The notes under the pieces are model-generated. The model was not told the origin of the DNA. It saw nothing but the letters and a program-made list of their open reading frames with translations, and did not search any database. A DNA stretch of 10,009 bases. It comes from CAZRZN01 sp964604565. GTDB lineage: Bacteria; Pseudomonadota; Alphaproteobacteria; Rhodobacterales; Rhodobacteraceae. A program made the translations under genes and the position numbers. Positions 1-6,597 of this stretch are shown in pieces; the stretch's first letter is position 1, and every line of letters begins with the position of its first letter. The stretch spans positions 1 through 10,009 of the forward strand of contig CAZRZN010000150.1 in NCBI GenBank assembly GCA_964604565.1, written 5' to 3'.

Positions 1-279
1 ATCTATGGCGGCCTCAGCGAATGGCGTGATCTTGGCCCCTCGACCCGGATCAGCGCGCTGGCCCCGGATGGCCGCCCGCGCGAGGGGGCGGCGCGGGCTC
101 TCACGGTATTCGGGCCGACCTGTGACAGCCTCGATCAGCTGTCCGACCGTGTCTTTTTGCCCGACGATCTGCGGGAGGGGGATTATTTGCTGTTTCATGC
201 CTGCGGCGCCTATTCGACCGCGCTTTGCACCCGGTTCAACGGCTATGGTGCCCGTCGCATCGTGACACTTGCCCGCTGA
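1..279 (+). CDS. PLP-dependent ornithine/lysine-type decarboxylase, C-terminal fragment
   Basis: The last 92 residues of a gene that begins before the window, open in frame 1 from the first base to a TGA at 277-279. The fragment carries the C-terminal signature of fold-type III (alanine-racemase-like) basic amino-acid decarboxylases. FGPTCDSLDQL lies at fragment residues 37-47, and its Cys-Asp pair corresponds to the active-site cysteine loop contributed across the dimer in ornithine decarboxylase. LPDDLREGDYLLF precedes GAY (69-71) and a FNGY motif (79-82). Known family role: a cytoplasmic homodimer that decarboxylates ornithine (or lysine or diaminopimelate) with pyridoxal phosphate to start polyamine synthesis. 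The substrate cannot be fixed from this fragment, because the PLP-lysine and specificity helix lie upstream. The next gene starts 73 bases downstream on the same strand, and I see no clear terminator between them. Confidence 0.88.
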   Translation: MYGGLSEWRDLGPSTRISALAPDGRPREGAARALTVFGPTCDSLDQLSDRVFLPDDLREGDYLLFHACGAYSTALCTRFNGYGARRIVTLAR

Positions 280-340
280 GCGCGGCGGGTCTGGACACTC
301 CGGCCACGAAGGCTAATGTCGCGTCAAAGCTTATAGTGTC

Positions 341-346
341 AGGGAG
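341..346 (+). promoter_or_regulatory. Ribosome binding site for the molybdopterin subunit gene
   Basis: AGGGAG lies six bases before the ATG at 353. It fixes this start rather than an internal methionine, and the N-terminal residues that follow (IEDVRFLTGEGRYVDD) are the normal beginning of this protein family. Confidence 0.6.
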
Positions 347-352
347 AGTCCA

Positions 353-2650
353 ATGGACAAGTTCGGCAAAAGCCAGCCGGTCACACGAATCGAGGATGTG
401 CGTTTCCTGACGGGGGAGGGCCGGTATGTGGATGACATCGCGCCGACAGGTGCGTTGCGCGCCTTTGTCTTCCGGTCACCGGTCGCGCATGCCAAGATCA
501 CGTCGCTGGATGTAAGCGCGGCCCGCGACGCAGAGGGCGTCCATCTGGTGGTCACCTCCGAGGATCTGCTGGGGGCGGGCATCGACACCGGCATGTCGCA
601 TACCAAGGCGCCAAACCGCGATGGCACCCAAGGTGCGGACCCCAAACGCCCGGTGTTGGCGGAGGGGCGCGTGCGGTTCGTGGGCGAACCGGTGGCGATG
701 GTCGTCGCCGACACGCTGCAACAGGCCCGCGATGCCGCCGAACTGATCGAATTCGACTATGACGAGCTGCCCGTGGCCATGGAACTGGCGCCGGGAGAGA
801 ACACGGTGCATGACGAGGCGCCGGACAACCGTGCGTTCGACTTTGGCATCGGTGACGAGGCCGCGACCAATGCCGCCTTCGACGCGGCGGCAAAGACCGT
901 CAAGCTGGAGATCGGCGACAACCGCATCATCGTCAATTCGATGGAGCCCCGCGGCGCCTATGCCGAGTGGACCGACGGCCGCGTCCATCTGGCCTTTGGC
1001 GGGCAGGGCGTCTGGGGCATGAAGGACGAGCTGGAGCGCGCCTACCACATGGACCGGGAGGCGATCCGGATCACCAACCCGGATGTCGGCGGCGGTTTCG
1101 GCATGAAGGGTATGCCCTATCCCGAGTATTTCGTGCTGCCCTACGCGGCCAAGCAGACCGGGCGCCCGGTGCACTGGATGTCGGACCGGACAGAGGCCAT
1201 GCTGACCGACAACGCCGGCCGCGACCTTGTGACAACGGCCGAACTGGCCTTTGACGACCAGAACAGGATCACGGGCTACCGGCTGCACACGCTTTGCAAT
1301 CTTGGCGCCTACAATTCGCACTTCGGACAGTTGATCCAGAGCAACCTGTTTGCGCGCGTGCTGACGGGCACCTATGACATCACGACGGCCTATTATCGTT
1401 GCGAAGGGTTCTACACGAACACCGTGCAGGTGGATGCCTATCGCGGCGCTGGCCGCCCCGAGGCGATCTATGTGCTGGAGCGGGTGATGGACCGCGCGGC
1501 GCGTGAACTGGACATTGATCCGCTGGAATTGCGCCGCATCAACTTCATCAAGCCCGATCAATTCCCCTATGCGACCGTGACCGGCGAAAACTACGACGTG
1601 GGCGATTTCTCCCGCGTTTTGAGCCATGCGGAGCGCACTGCCGATCTTGACGGATACGCCGCGCGCAAGGCCGCATCCGAAGCGGCGGGCAAGCTGCGGG
1701 GATTGGGGCTTTGTTATTACATCGAGTCTATCCTGGGCGCACCCAATGAGGATGTGAAAGTGGAATTCACCGAGGACGGTGGCGCGTTGATCTACGTCGG
1801 GACCCAGTCGAACGGGCAGGGGCATGAGACCGTGTTCCGCCAGTTCCTGTCCGACCAGACGGGTATCCCCGCCGAACACATCCAGGTGGTGCAGGGCGAC
1901 AGCGACCTGATTGCATCCGGCGGCGGCACGGGGGGATCCCGCTCCGTCACCGTGCAGACCAATGTCACGCTTCAGGCCGTGTCGGAGATCGTTACCGGGT
2001 TCTCCGAATTTCTTGCCGGTGAAATGGGGGTCGACCCGTCAGAGGTCAGCTTTGACGACGAGCGGTTCCGCGCGGAAGGGTCCAACCTGACGCCTACCAT
2101 GCTGGAAACCGCGAAGATGGCGCGCGAGGCCGGGCGCGAGGATCTTCTGGTCTGGCAGACCACGGCGACGCTGCCGGGCCGGTCCTATCCCAATGGCTGC
2201 CATGTGGCAGAGGTGGAAATCGATCTGGACACCGGGCAGGCGGTCTGTGACCGCTACAACGTCGTGGATGATTTTGGCAATCTCATCAATCCCATGCTGG
2301 CCGAGGCGCAGGTGCATGGCGGCGTCGCGCAGGGCATCGGTCAGGCCATGACCGAACATGTGGTCTACGACGAAGAGGGCCAGCTGCTCACCGCGACGTT
2401 CATGGATTATGCGATGCCGCGGGCTTATGATGTGCCCATGATCGGGTTCGAGACGGAGCCGGTGCCCTCCACGGCCAATCCGATGGGCATGAAGGGCTGT
2501 GGCGAGGCCGGGACCGTCGGCGCGCTGGCGGCGATATCCAATGCCATGCAGGACGCGCTTTGGGCGCGGGGAATCAAACAAGTGGACATGCCGTTCACGC
2601 CGTCGCGTGTCTGGGCCATGTTGGAAGGTGATGCGATCGCGGCTGAATAA
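353..2650 (+). CDS. Xanthine dehydrogenase/CoxL-family molybdopterin-binding (large) subunit
   Basis: A 765-residue cytoplasmic molybdenum hydroxylase large subunit, close to the usual length of about 750-800. The N-terminal aldehyde-oxidase a/b hammerhead domain spans about residues 15-130 (RFLTGEGRYVDD, then RVRFVGEPVAMVVAD). The Moco-binding part follows, with GGGFGMKG at 246-253, AYRGAGRPEA at 362-371 and GQGHET at 488-493. Near the end is GMKGCGEAG (712-720), whose Glu718 fits the catalytic glutamate of the family. The active-site loop AYRGAGR is the 'form II' type; true CO dehydrogenase (form I) has AYRCSFR with the Cu-binding cysteine, so CO oxidation is not supported. The substrate is unknown: an aldehyde, purine or N-heterocycle is possible. 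The usual FAD (M) and 2Fe-2S (S) partner genes are absent on both sides within the window. A DUF2235 gene overlaps its 3' end by 20 bases, suggesting coupled translation. No frameshift or missing core motif is visible. Confidence 0.93.
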   Translation: MDKFGKSQPVTRIEDVRFLTGEGRYVDDIAPTGALRAFVFRSPVAHAKITSLDVSAARDAEGVHLVVTSEDLLGAGIDTGMSHTKAPNRDGTQGADPKRPVLAEGRVRFVGEPVAMVVADTLQQARDAAELIEFDYDELPVAMELAPGENTVHDEAPDNRAFDFGIGDEAATNAAFDAAAKTVKLEIGDNRIIVNSMEPRGAYAEWTDGRVHLAFGGQGVWGMKDELERAYHMDREAIRITNPDVGGGFGMKGMPYPEYFVLPYAAKQTGRPVHWMSDRTEAMLTDNAGRDLVTTAELAFDDQNRITGYRLHTLCNLGAYNSHFGQLIQSNLFARVLTGTYDITTAYYRCEGFYTNTVQVDAYRGAGRPEAIYVLERVMDRAARELDIDPLELRRINFIKPDQFPYATVTGENYDVGDFSRVLSHAERTADLDGYAARKAASEAAGKLRGLGLCYYIESILGAPNEDVKVEFTEDGGALIYVGTQSNGQGHETVFRQFLSDQTGIPAEHIQVVQGDSDLIASGGGTGGSRSVTVQTNVTLQAVSEIVTGFSEFLAGEMGVDPSEVSFDDERFRAEGSNLTPTMLETAKMAREAGREDLLVWQTTATLPGRSYPNGCHVAEVEIDLDTGQAVCDRYNVVDDFGNLINPMLAEAQVHGGVAQGIGQAMTEHVVYDEEGQLLTATFMDYAMPRAYDVPMIGFETEPVPSTANPMGMKGCGEAGTVGALAAISNAMQDALWARGIKQVDMPFTPSRVWAMLEGDAIAAE

Positions 2651-3686
2651 GACATTTTTCGGATGGTTCCGTCGCCGCCAATCGGCGGATCACTCTGCCT
2701 ATGCGCGGCGACGGGGACCGGTCGATCATGTCATCATCCTCGATGGGACCATGTCCTCTTTGCAGCCCGGCTGGGAAACCAATGCCGGGCTGACCTATCT
2801 GACGCTGAAAGAAGTGGGTCATGCCTCGTTGTTCTATGAGGCTGGCGTGCAATGGAAGGATTGGCGCACCACGCCGGACGTTGCGCTAGGGCGCGGCATC
2901 AACCGGCAGATCCGGCGCGCTTACGGTTATCTTGCATCGCGCTACCGTGCCGGGGACCGGATCTTTCTGTTGGGCTACTCGCGCGGAGCCTACGCCGTGC
3001 GGTCGCTGGCCGGGATGATCGACATGGTCGGTCTGCTGCGCGCGGAATGTGCGACCGAACGAAACATTCGCCAGATCTACCGCCTGTATCAATACACACC
3101 GCAGAGCGCGGCGGCCCGCGGATTTGCCGCGCGAAACTGCCACGCCGCTGCGCCTATAGAGATGGTCGGCGTCTGGGACACGGTCAAGGCGCTGGGCATC
3201 CGTCTGCCATTGATCTGGCGCCTGAGCGAGGCAGAACATCAGTTCCACAATCACCAGTTGGGCCAATCCATCCGGCACGGGTATCACGCCTTGGCCTATG
3301 ATGAGACGCGCGCGGCCTTTGCCCCGGTCCTTTGGACCTGTCCACCGGGCTGGGCGGGCAAGGTCGAGCAGGTCTGGTTCCGTGGCACGCATGGCGACAT
3401 CGGCGGTCAGCTGGGCGGATATGATGCGGCGCGCGCGCTGGCGAATATTCCGCTCGTCTGGATGCTGGGCAAATTGCATGACTGCGGCGTCGCGCTCCCG
3501 GAGGACTGGCGCTCCCGCCGACCCTGCGATGCGGATGCGCCGTCGGTTGGAACATGGATGGGGATTGGAAAACTGTTTGTGCTGCGCAAAACGCGCATGA
3601 TCGGTCTGGATCCGTCCGAGAGCCTGCATCCAAGCCTGAAGCAGAGGCTTGCCCCTCCCCTGACCCGCTCCGTTGGGCAGGGCTGA
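2631..3686 (+). CDS. DUF2235 alpha/beta-hydrolase domain protein
   Basis: A 351-residue protein when read from the ATG at 2631, which overlaps the end of the preceding gene by 20 bases and has GGAAGG just upstream (2623-2628). The frame stays open to an ATG at 2499, but that extension is Arg-rich shadow translation of the neighbouring gene. DUF2235 hallmarks are in order: ILDGT (36-40) as the first-strand motif; GYSRGAYAVRSLAGM (115-129) with nucleophile elbow Ser117; GVWDTVKALG (180-189) with candidate acid Asp183; DETRAAFAPVLW (224-235); and VWFRGTHGDIGG (248-259) with candidate catalytic His254. No signal peptide or membrane segment is seen, and the N-terminus is basic. The family is related to the catalytic domain of type VI secretion Tle1 phospholipases, but no secretion genes, PAAR domain or immunity gene are nearby. 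An uncharacterised esterase or lipase is the safest call, and the substrate is unknown. Confidence 0.85.
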   Translation: MRSRLNKTFFGWFRRRQSADHSAYARRRGPVDHVIILDGTMSSLQPGWETNAGLTYLTLKEVGHASLFYEAGVQWKDWRTTPDVALGRGINRQIRRAYGYLASRYRAGDRIFLLGYSRGAYAVRSLAGMIDMVGLLRAECATERNIRQIYRLYQYTPQSAAARGFAARNCHAAAPIEMVGVWDTVKALGIRLPLIWRLSEAEHQFHNHQLGQSIRHGYHALAYDETRAAFAPVLWTCPPGWAGKVEQVWFRGTHGDIGGQLGGYDAARALANIPLVWMLGKLHDCGVALPEDWRSRRPCDADAPSVGTWMGIGKLFVLRKTRMIGLDPSESLHPSLKQRLAPPLTRSVGQG

Positions 3687-3712
3687 CAGTCAAGCCGATT
3701 GTTCACAACTTC

Positions 3713-3740
3713 TTTACAAGGGTTTAAACTGTTGCAAATT
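3713..3740 (+). promoter_or_regulatory. Weak promoter-like sequence before the paired hairpins
   Basis: TTTACA at 3713-3718 matches five of six bases of the sigma70 -35 consensus. The best -10 partner, CAAATT at 3735-3740 (16-base spacing), matches only three of six. An alternative pair is TTGTTC (3699-3704) with TTTAAA (3723-3728). The surrounding DNA is markedly more AT-rich than the coding regions. This would place a transcript start just before the hairpins at 3757-3841. It is tentative. Confidence 0.25.
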
Positions 3741-3756
3741 CGCCTATCTGACTCTC

Positions 3757-3841
3757 AGGTCAGCGGGGTCGGAACCCCCGCATGGCCTTCACTGTCCCTC
3801 GTTCCGTAACTGGCGTCCGGGTTCGTCCCGGGCGCTTTTTC
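3757..3841 (+). ncRNA. Candidate small RNA or structured leader ending in an intrinsic terminator
   Basis: In the 184-base gap between the DUF2235 and CoA-binding genes, the + strand can fold into two stable hairpins. The first pairs 3757-3768 (AGGTCAGCGGGG) with 3776-3788 around a seven-base loop. It has twelve pairs, one T-G wobble and one bulged A at 3782. The second is the terminator at 3813-3841. A single-stranded linker (3789-3812, pyrimidine-rich at the start) joins them. Two hairpins with a terminal U-tract is a common small-RNA layout. It could equally be a 5' leader attenuator of the gene at 3871. I recognise no named family, and the signal recognition particle RNA core motif is absent. 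The fold is read by eye; no energy calculation was run. Confidence 0.35.
3813..3841 (+). terminator. Rho-independent terminator
   Basis: GCGTCCGGG (3813-3821), loop TTCGT, then CCCGGGCGC (3827-3835) form a nine-pair stem with one T-G wobble, followed at once by five T residues, C and three more T residues. It lies 126 bases after the DUF2235 stop and 29 bases before the ATG of the CoA-binding gene. It therefore ends either the upstream operon or a short transcript that starts in the gap. Confidence 0.8.
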
Positions 3842-3870
3842 TTTGCGTCGGGACGATATATAGGGCGGGC

Positions 3871-4338
3871 ATGTTCTATTCCGATGCCCATCTCAAAGAC
3901 ATCCTGACCCGCAGCCGAGTGATCGCTGTTGTCGGCGTATCCCTGAATCCCGTCCGCCCCAGCTATTATGTGGCGCGCTACCTGTCGCTGAAGGGGTTCT
4001 CGGTCATTCCGGTGAATCCCGTGCATGCCGGAAAGGAGCTGTTCGGCCAGAGGGTGCGGGAGTCCCTGTCGGACTGTCCCGACACCGTGGACATGGTGGA
4101 CGTCTTTCGGAGGTCCGAGCATGTGCCGCCGATTGTCGAGGAGGCCCTGGAGGTTTTTCCGGGGCTCAAGACGGTCTGGATGCAGATCGGCGTGATGAAC
4201 CCCGAAGCGGCGGCCGTGGCGGAGGCGCGCGGGATCGACGTCATTCAGGATCATTGTCCCAAGATCGAGTATCAGCGCCTGTTCGGAGAGTTGCGCATGG
4301 GCGGATTCAACACCGGGATCATCTCGTCGCGGTTATAG
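3871..4338 (+). CDS. CoA-binding domain protein (YccU-like)
   Basis: A 155-residue protein that is a single CoA-binding Rossmann domain of the succinyl-CoA-synthetase-alpha type. The nucleotide loop IAVVGVSLNPVRPSYYVARYL is at about 18-38, followed by GFSVIPVNP (42-50), DMVDVFRRSEHVPPIVEEAL (74-93), VWMQIGVMNPEAAAVAEARGI (102-122) and the end motif DHCPKIEYQRL (127-137). The size and layout match stand-alone YccU-type proteins, which bind CoA or a related nucleotide; their physiological role is poorly known and no catalytic residue is evident. The ATG at 3871 is chosen because the family begins close to the glycine-rich loop. The longer open frame reaching back to 3673 would cross the terminator. 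The ribosome site is weak (AGGG at 3862-3865). The gene converges with the metallopeptidase gene, leaving 63 bases between their stops. Confidence 0.87.
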   Translation: MFYSDAHLKDILTRSRVIAVVGVSLNPVRPSYYVARYLSLKGFSVIPVNPVHAGKELFGQRVRESLSDCPDTVDMVDVFRRSEHVPPIVEEALEVFPGLKTVWMQIGVMNPEAAAVAEARGIDVIQDHCPKIEYQRLFGELRMGGFNTGIISSRL

Positions 4339-4341
4339 ATC

Positions 4342-4395
4342 GCGGGACGACGGACGCTCGCCGCTGGCGCGGCATCGCCCCGCCCGCCGTCCCGC
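4342..4395. other. Inverted repeat between convergent genes, possible weak bidirectional terminator
   Basis: GCGGGACG (4342-4349) is perfectly complementary to CGTCCCGC (4388-4395), enclosing 38 GC-rich bases that can pair further. It sits just after the stop of the CoA-binding gene and before that of the metallopeptidase gene. There is no T-tract on either side, so a classical intrinsic terminator is not shown. Confidence 0.35.
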
Positions 4396-4401
4396 AGCGC
4401 C

Positions 4402-5367
4402 TCAGCCGGTTTTCGTCCGGCGCAGGTTGTCGTGCACAAAGGCCATTTTTTCACGCACATCGGATGAAAGCACAAAAGGATAGAGATCGGGCAATTCCAG
4501 CGCCCGGTTGACATGCGTGATCGCAAGCGAAAGCGCCACGGCGTTGTTGAGCACCTTGGCTGTATCGGCGTCGGCGTAAGCGTCATAGCCGGGGGGCGGA
4601 CCATCTGGCAGGGTCAGCCCGGTGGCTGCGGCGCTGTCGGCGATGTCGATCAGATGCAACAGATGGGCCATGGTCTCGGCCCAATCCTCATGCGGATGTG
4701 CCGTGGCATAGGCCGTCACATAGCTGCCTCCCGCGACGGCCGGTGCCGCATAGTGGCGTTCCAGCGCCTCGGCGTAGTCGGTTCGTTCATCCCCGAACAG
4801 ACGGCGGAAGGCGCCCGCAAAGGTGGCGTCATGCGACAGGCGGACAAAGAGAAAATGTGCGATCTCGTGGCGCATATGGCCGAGCATGGTCCGGTAAAGT
4901 TCGCCGAGTTGTTCCTGCCGTTCCGCGCGGATCGGGGCGTGTGCCTCTGTCACGTTGATGGTGATGATGCCGTTCGCATGGCCCATTGTCACCCGGGTTT
5001 CGCCGGTGGCGGTCTCTTCGGAGAGCAGTCGAAAGGTCGGGCGCGCCCCCGGATCACCATCCCCGAACCATCCCCAGCGGCCAAGATTGGCCAACATCCA
5101 GCGTTTCGCCGCCTCCGTGCGCGCCCAGAGAGGAAGATTGTCAGGGCTTCGCAGGTCTGGCACCGTTTCGGTCATGGCACAGGACCGGCAGAAGCCATCG
5201 GTCTCGGGAAGCCAGTTGCACGCAATCTCGGCATGGTTGATGCAGCGCAGTTCTGTGGCGATCATGACCTGCGCTTCGGGGTCGAACGCGACGTTCTGCC
5301 CGCAGGTGCAGCGGTCATTGTCGAAATAAAGGGGCAGATTGCAGGATGGGCAGTGAAATACCTGCAT
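4402..5367 (-). CDS. Zinc-ribbon putative zinc metallopeptidase (Peptidase_Mx-like)
   Basis: A 321-residue protein with two parts. The N-terminus is a zinc ribbon: CPSC (6-9), CTC (20-22), then further cysteines at 42, 50, 60 and 63 (the last two as CRSC), enough for two metal sites. The C-terminal part holds MRHEIAHF (165-172), a gluzincin-type HExxH with His167, Glu168 and His171. Downstream is HPHEDWAETMAHLLH (224-238), whose Glu227 or Glu231 could be the third zinc ligand; the EDWAET block is typical of the family annotated as putative zinc-binding metallopeptidase. No signal peptide or transmembrane segment is present, so it is probably cytoplasmic. Its substrate and role are unknown. 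It starts 61 bases after hisE with no terminator between, so it is probably carried on the hisFE transcript. A short AAAGG precedes the ATG. Assignment to a specific family is from memory of the motifs. Confidence 0.85.
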   Translation of the reverse strand: MQVFHCPSCNLPLYFDNDRCTCGQNVAFDPEAQVMIATELRCINHAEIACNWLPETDGFCRSCAMTETVPDLRSPDNLPLWARTEAAKRWMLANLGRWGWFGDGDPGARPTFRLLSEETATGETRVTMGHANGIITINVTEAHAPIRAERQEQLGELYRTMLGHMRHEIAHFLFVRLSHDATFAGAFRRLFGDERTDYAEALERHYAAPAVAGGSYVTAYATAHPHEDWAETMAHLLHLIDIADSAAATGLTLPDGPPPGYDAYADADTAKVLNNAVALSLAITHVNRALELPDLYPFVLSSDVREKMAFVHDNLRRTKTG

Positions 5368-5428
5368 GGCGTGGCCTTTCGGTGCATTTCGATCCGGGCG
5401 ATCGGGCGTCGGGAGGGGCGTCGTGGGC

Positions 5429-5740
5429 TCAGCCCTTGCGCGCGGCCTTTTCCTGCAAGCCGGAGCGGGACTGGCGCCGGTCGAGTTCCGCCATCACGTC
5501 CGCCAGTGGCACGTCGCGGGCGCGCAGCATCACCAGCAAGTGAAACAACACATCCGCGGCCTCGCTGGTCAGCTTTTCACGGTCATTCCGGACCGCCTCT
5601 ATGATGGCCTCCACCGCCTCTTCGCCAAATTTCTCGGCGCATTTTTCCGGCCCTTTGGCCAGCAGTTTGGCGGTCCAGCTGTCATCGGGCGGCGCCGAGG
5701 CACGGCTTGCGACAATGCGTTCCAGCTCTTCCAGGGTCAT
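5429..5740 (-). CDS. hisE: Phosphoribosyl-ATP pyrophosphatase
   Basis: HisE hydrolyses phosphoribosyl-ATP to phosphoribosyl-AMP and pyrophosphate, the second step of histidine synthesis, in the cytoplasm. The 103-residue product has the MazG-like all-alpha fold signatures: KGPEKCAEKFGEEAVEAIIEA (29-49) with the acidic Mg-binding helix, and SEAADVLFHLLVML (59-72). It is a stand-alone HisE with no HisI cyclohydrolase domain fused, as usual in alphaproteobacteria; hisI is not in the window. The ATG at 5740 overlaps the TGA of hisF in an ATGA arrangement, so translation is very probably coupled to hisF. The frame stays open far upstream into hisF, but that part is shadow. The Lys/Arg-rich tail (about 95-103) is unremarkable. 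Confidence 0.95.
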   Translation of the reverse strand: MTLEELERIVASRASAPPDDSWTAKLLAKGPEKCAEKFGEEAVEAIIEAVRNDREKLTSEAADVLFHLLVMLRARDVPLADVMAELDRRQSRSGLQEKAARKG

Positions 5741-6498
5741 GTCAGTCTCACGGGAATGCCGGCTGCGGCCATGTGGCTCTTGGCCTCGCCGATGGTGAAT
5801 GTGCCGAAGTGAAAGATCGACGCGGCCAGCACCGCAGAGGCATGGCCTTCGGTCACCCCCTCGACAAGATGATCGAGCGTGCCAACGCCACCCGACGCGA
5901 TCACGGGGATATCCACCGCATCGGAGATGGCGCGGGTCAGCGGCAGGTTGAAGCCCGCCTTTGTGCCGTCGCGGTCCATCGAGGTCAGAAGGATTTCGCC
6001 TGCGCCCTTCGCCGCGATCGTTCGGGCGAATTCCACCGCGTCGATTCCGGTGGTCCTGCGCCCGCCGTGCGTGAAGATTTCCCAGCGGCCGGGCGCCACG
6101 GTCTTGGCGTCGATGGCGCAGACGATGCATTGGCTGCCGAATTGATCGGCTGCCTCCGCCACGACATCCGGATTGGCTACGGCGGCGGAATTGAACGACA
6201 CCTTGTCGGCCCCGGCAAGCAACAGGGCGCGCACATCCGCCACGGTCCGCACACCGCCGCCGACCGTCAGCGGGATGAAGCACTGTTCGGCGGTGCGGGT
6301 GACCACATCGAACATGGTGCCTCGGTTCTCATGGGTGGCGTGAATGTCCAGAAAGCAGATTTCGTCCGCGCCGGCGGCATCATAGGCGCGCGCGGCGTCC
6401 ACAGGATCGCCGGCATCGCGCAGGTCGACGAAATTCACGCCCTTGACCACGCGGCCATCGGCGACATCGAGGCAGGGAATGATGCGTGTCTTCAGCAT
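5737..6498 (-). CDS. hisF: Imidazole glycerol phosphate synthase, cyclase subunit
   Basis: HisF is the (beta/alpha)8-barrel cyclase that, with ammonia from HisH, converts PRFAR to imidazole-glycerol phosphate and AICAR. The product is 253 residues, the standard length. It begins MLKTRIIPCLDVADGRVVKG, with catalytic Asp11, and carries the second catalytic Asp130 in CAIDAK. Phosphate-binding loops are GGGV (80-83) and ASGGVG (201-206), with DKVSFNSAAV at 98-107. The ATG at 6498 is certain from this N-terminus, although the bases just before it contain no purine-rich ribosome site. The open frame extends much further upstream, but that is shadow of the opposite-strand gene. hisF is the first gene of its own transcript here, because the DUF302 gene starts divergently 99 bases away. 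Its stop overlaps the hisE start. Confidence 0.96.
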   Translation of the reverse strand: MLKTRIIPCLDVADGRVVKGVNFVDLRDAGDPVDAARAYDAAGADEICFLDIHATHENRGTMFDVVTRTAEQCFIPLTVGGGVRTVADVRALLLAGADKVSFNSAAVANPDVVAEAADQFGSQCIVCAIDAKTVAPGRWEIFTHGGRRTTGIDAVEFARTIAAKGAGEILLTSMDRDGTKAGFNLPLTRAISDAVDIPVIASGGVGTLDHLVEGVTEGHASAVLAASIFHFGTFTIGEAKSHMAAAGIPVRLT

Positions 6499-6597
6499 GG
6501 AGGATCCGGGAACAAAGCAATCGGTCACGAGGTTGTTTATGGGCAAATCCTGCAACATGCCAGAGCATGGGGATGAAATTGGAGACGGGAGACCGCC
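6499..6597. promoter_or_regulatory. Divergent promoter region between hisF and the DUF302 gene
   Basis: These 99 bases must contain the start signals for both divergent genes unless hisF is reached by transcription from hisA through the opposed gene. The middle is AT-richer than its surroundings. A small palindrome, CATGC-CAGA-GCATG, lies at 6556-6569. I could not identify a convincing -35/-10 pair in either direction. GGAG (6581-6584) and GGGAGA (6587-6592) supply the ribosome site of the DUF302 gene. Confidence 0.4.

Noticed and set aside
326..340. TATAGT (332-337) as -10 element for the molybdopterin subunit gene
   Set aside because: No -35 match lies at suitable spacing, and transcription from there would start at the ribosome site itself.
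476..1879. 467-codon open frame on the - strand opposite the molybdopterin subunit gene
   Set aside because: It lies wholly antisense to a gene with complete family motifs. Its His/Arg/Val/Gly-rich product is typical of mirror reading of GC-rich coding DNA, and no domain is recognisable.
353..2650. Aerobic CO dehydrogenase large subunit (coxL)
   Set aside because: The active-site loop is AYRGAGR, not AYRCSFR, so the copper-binding cysteine of true CO dehydrogenase is missing and the partner subunits are absent.
2631..3686. Type VI secretion phospholipase effector (Tle1-like)
   Set aside because: Only the shared DUF2235 catalytic fold supports it. There are no VgrG, PAAR, Hcp or immunity genes in the window.
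3751..3790. Signal recognition particle (4.5S) RNA, suggested by AGGTCAG and a GGAA in the loop
   Set aside because: The conserved symmetric and asymmetric loop sequence (GGAAGGAAGCAGCC-like) is missing and the overall fold differs.
4513..5604. 363-codon + strand open frame
   Set aside because: It is antisense to the metallopeptidase gene and to hisE, both of which have clear motifs. No recognisable domain and low-complexity composition.
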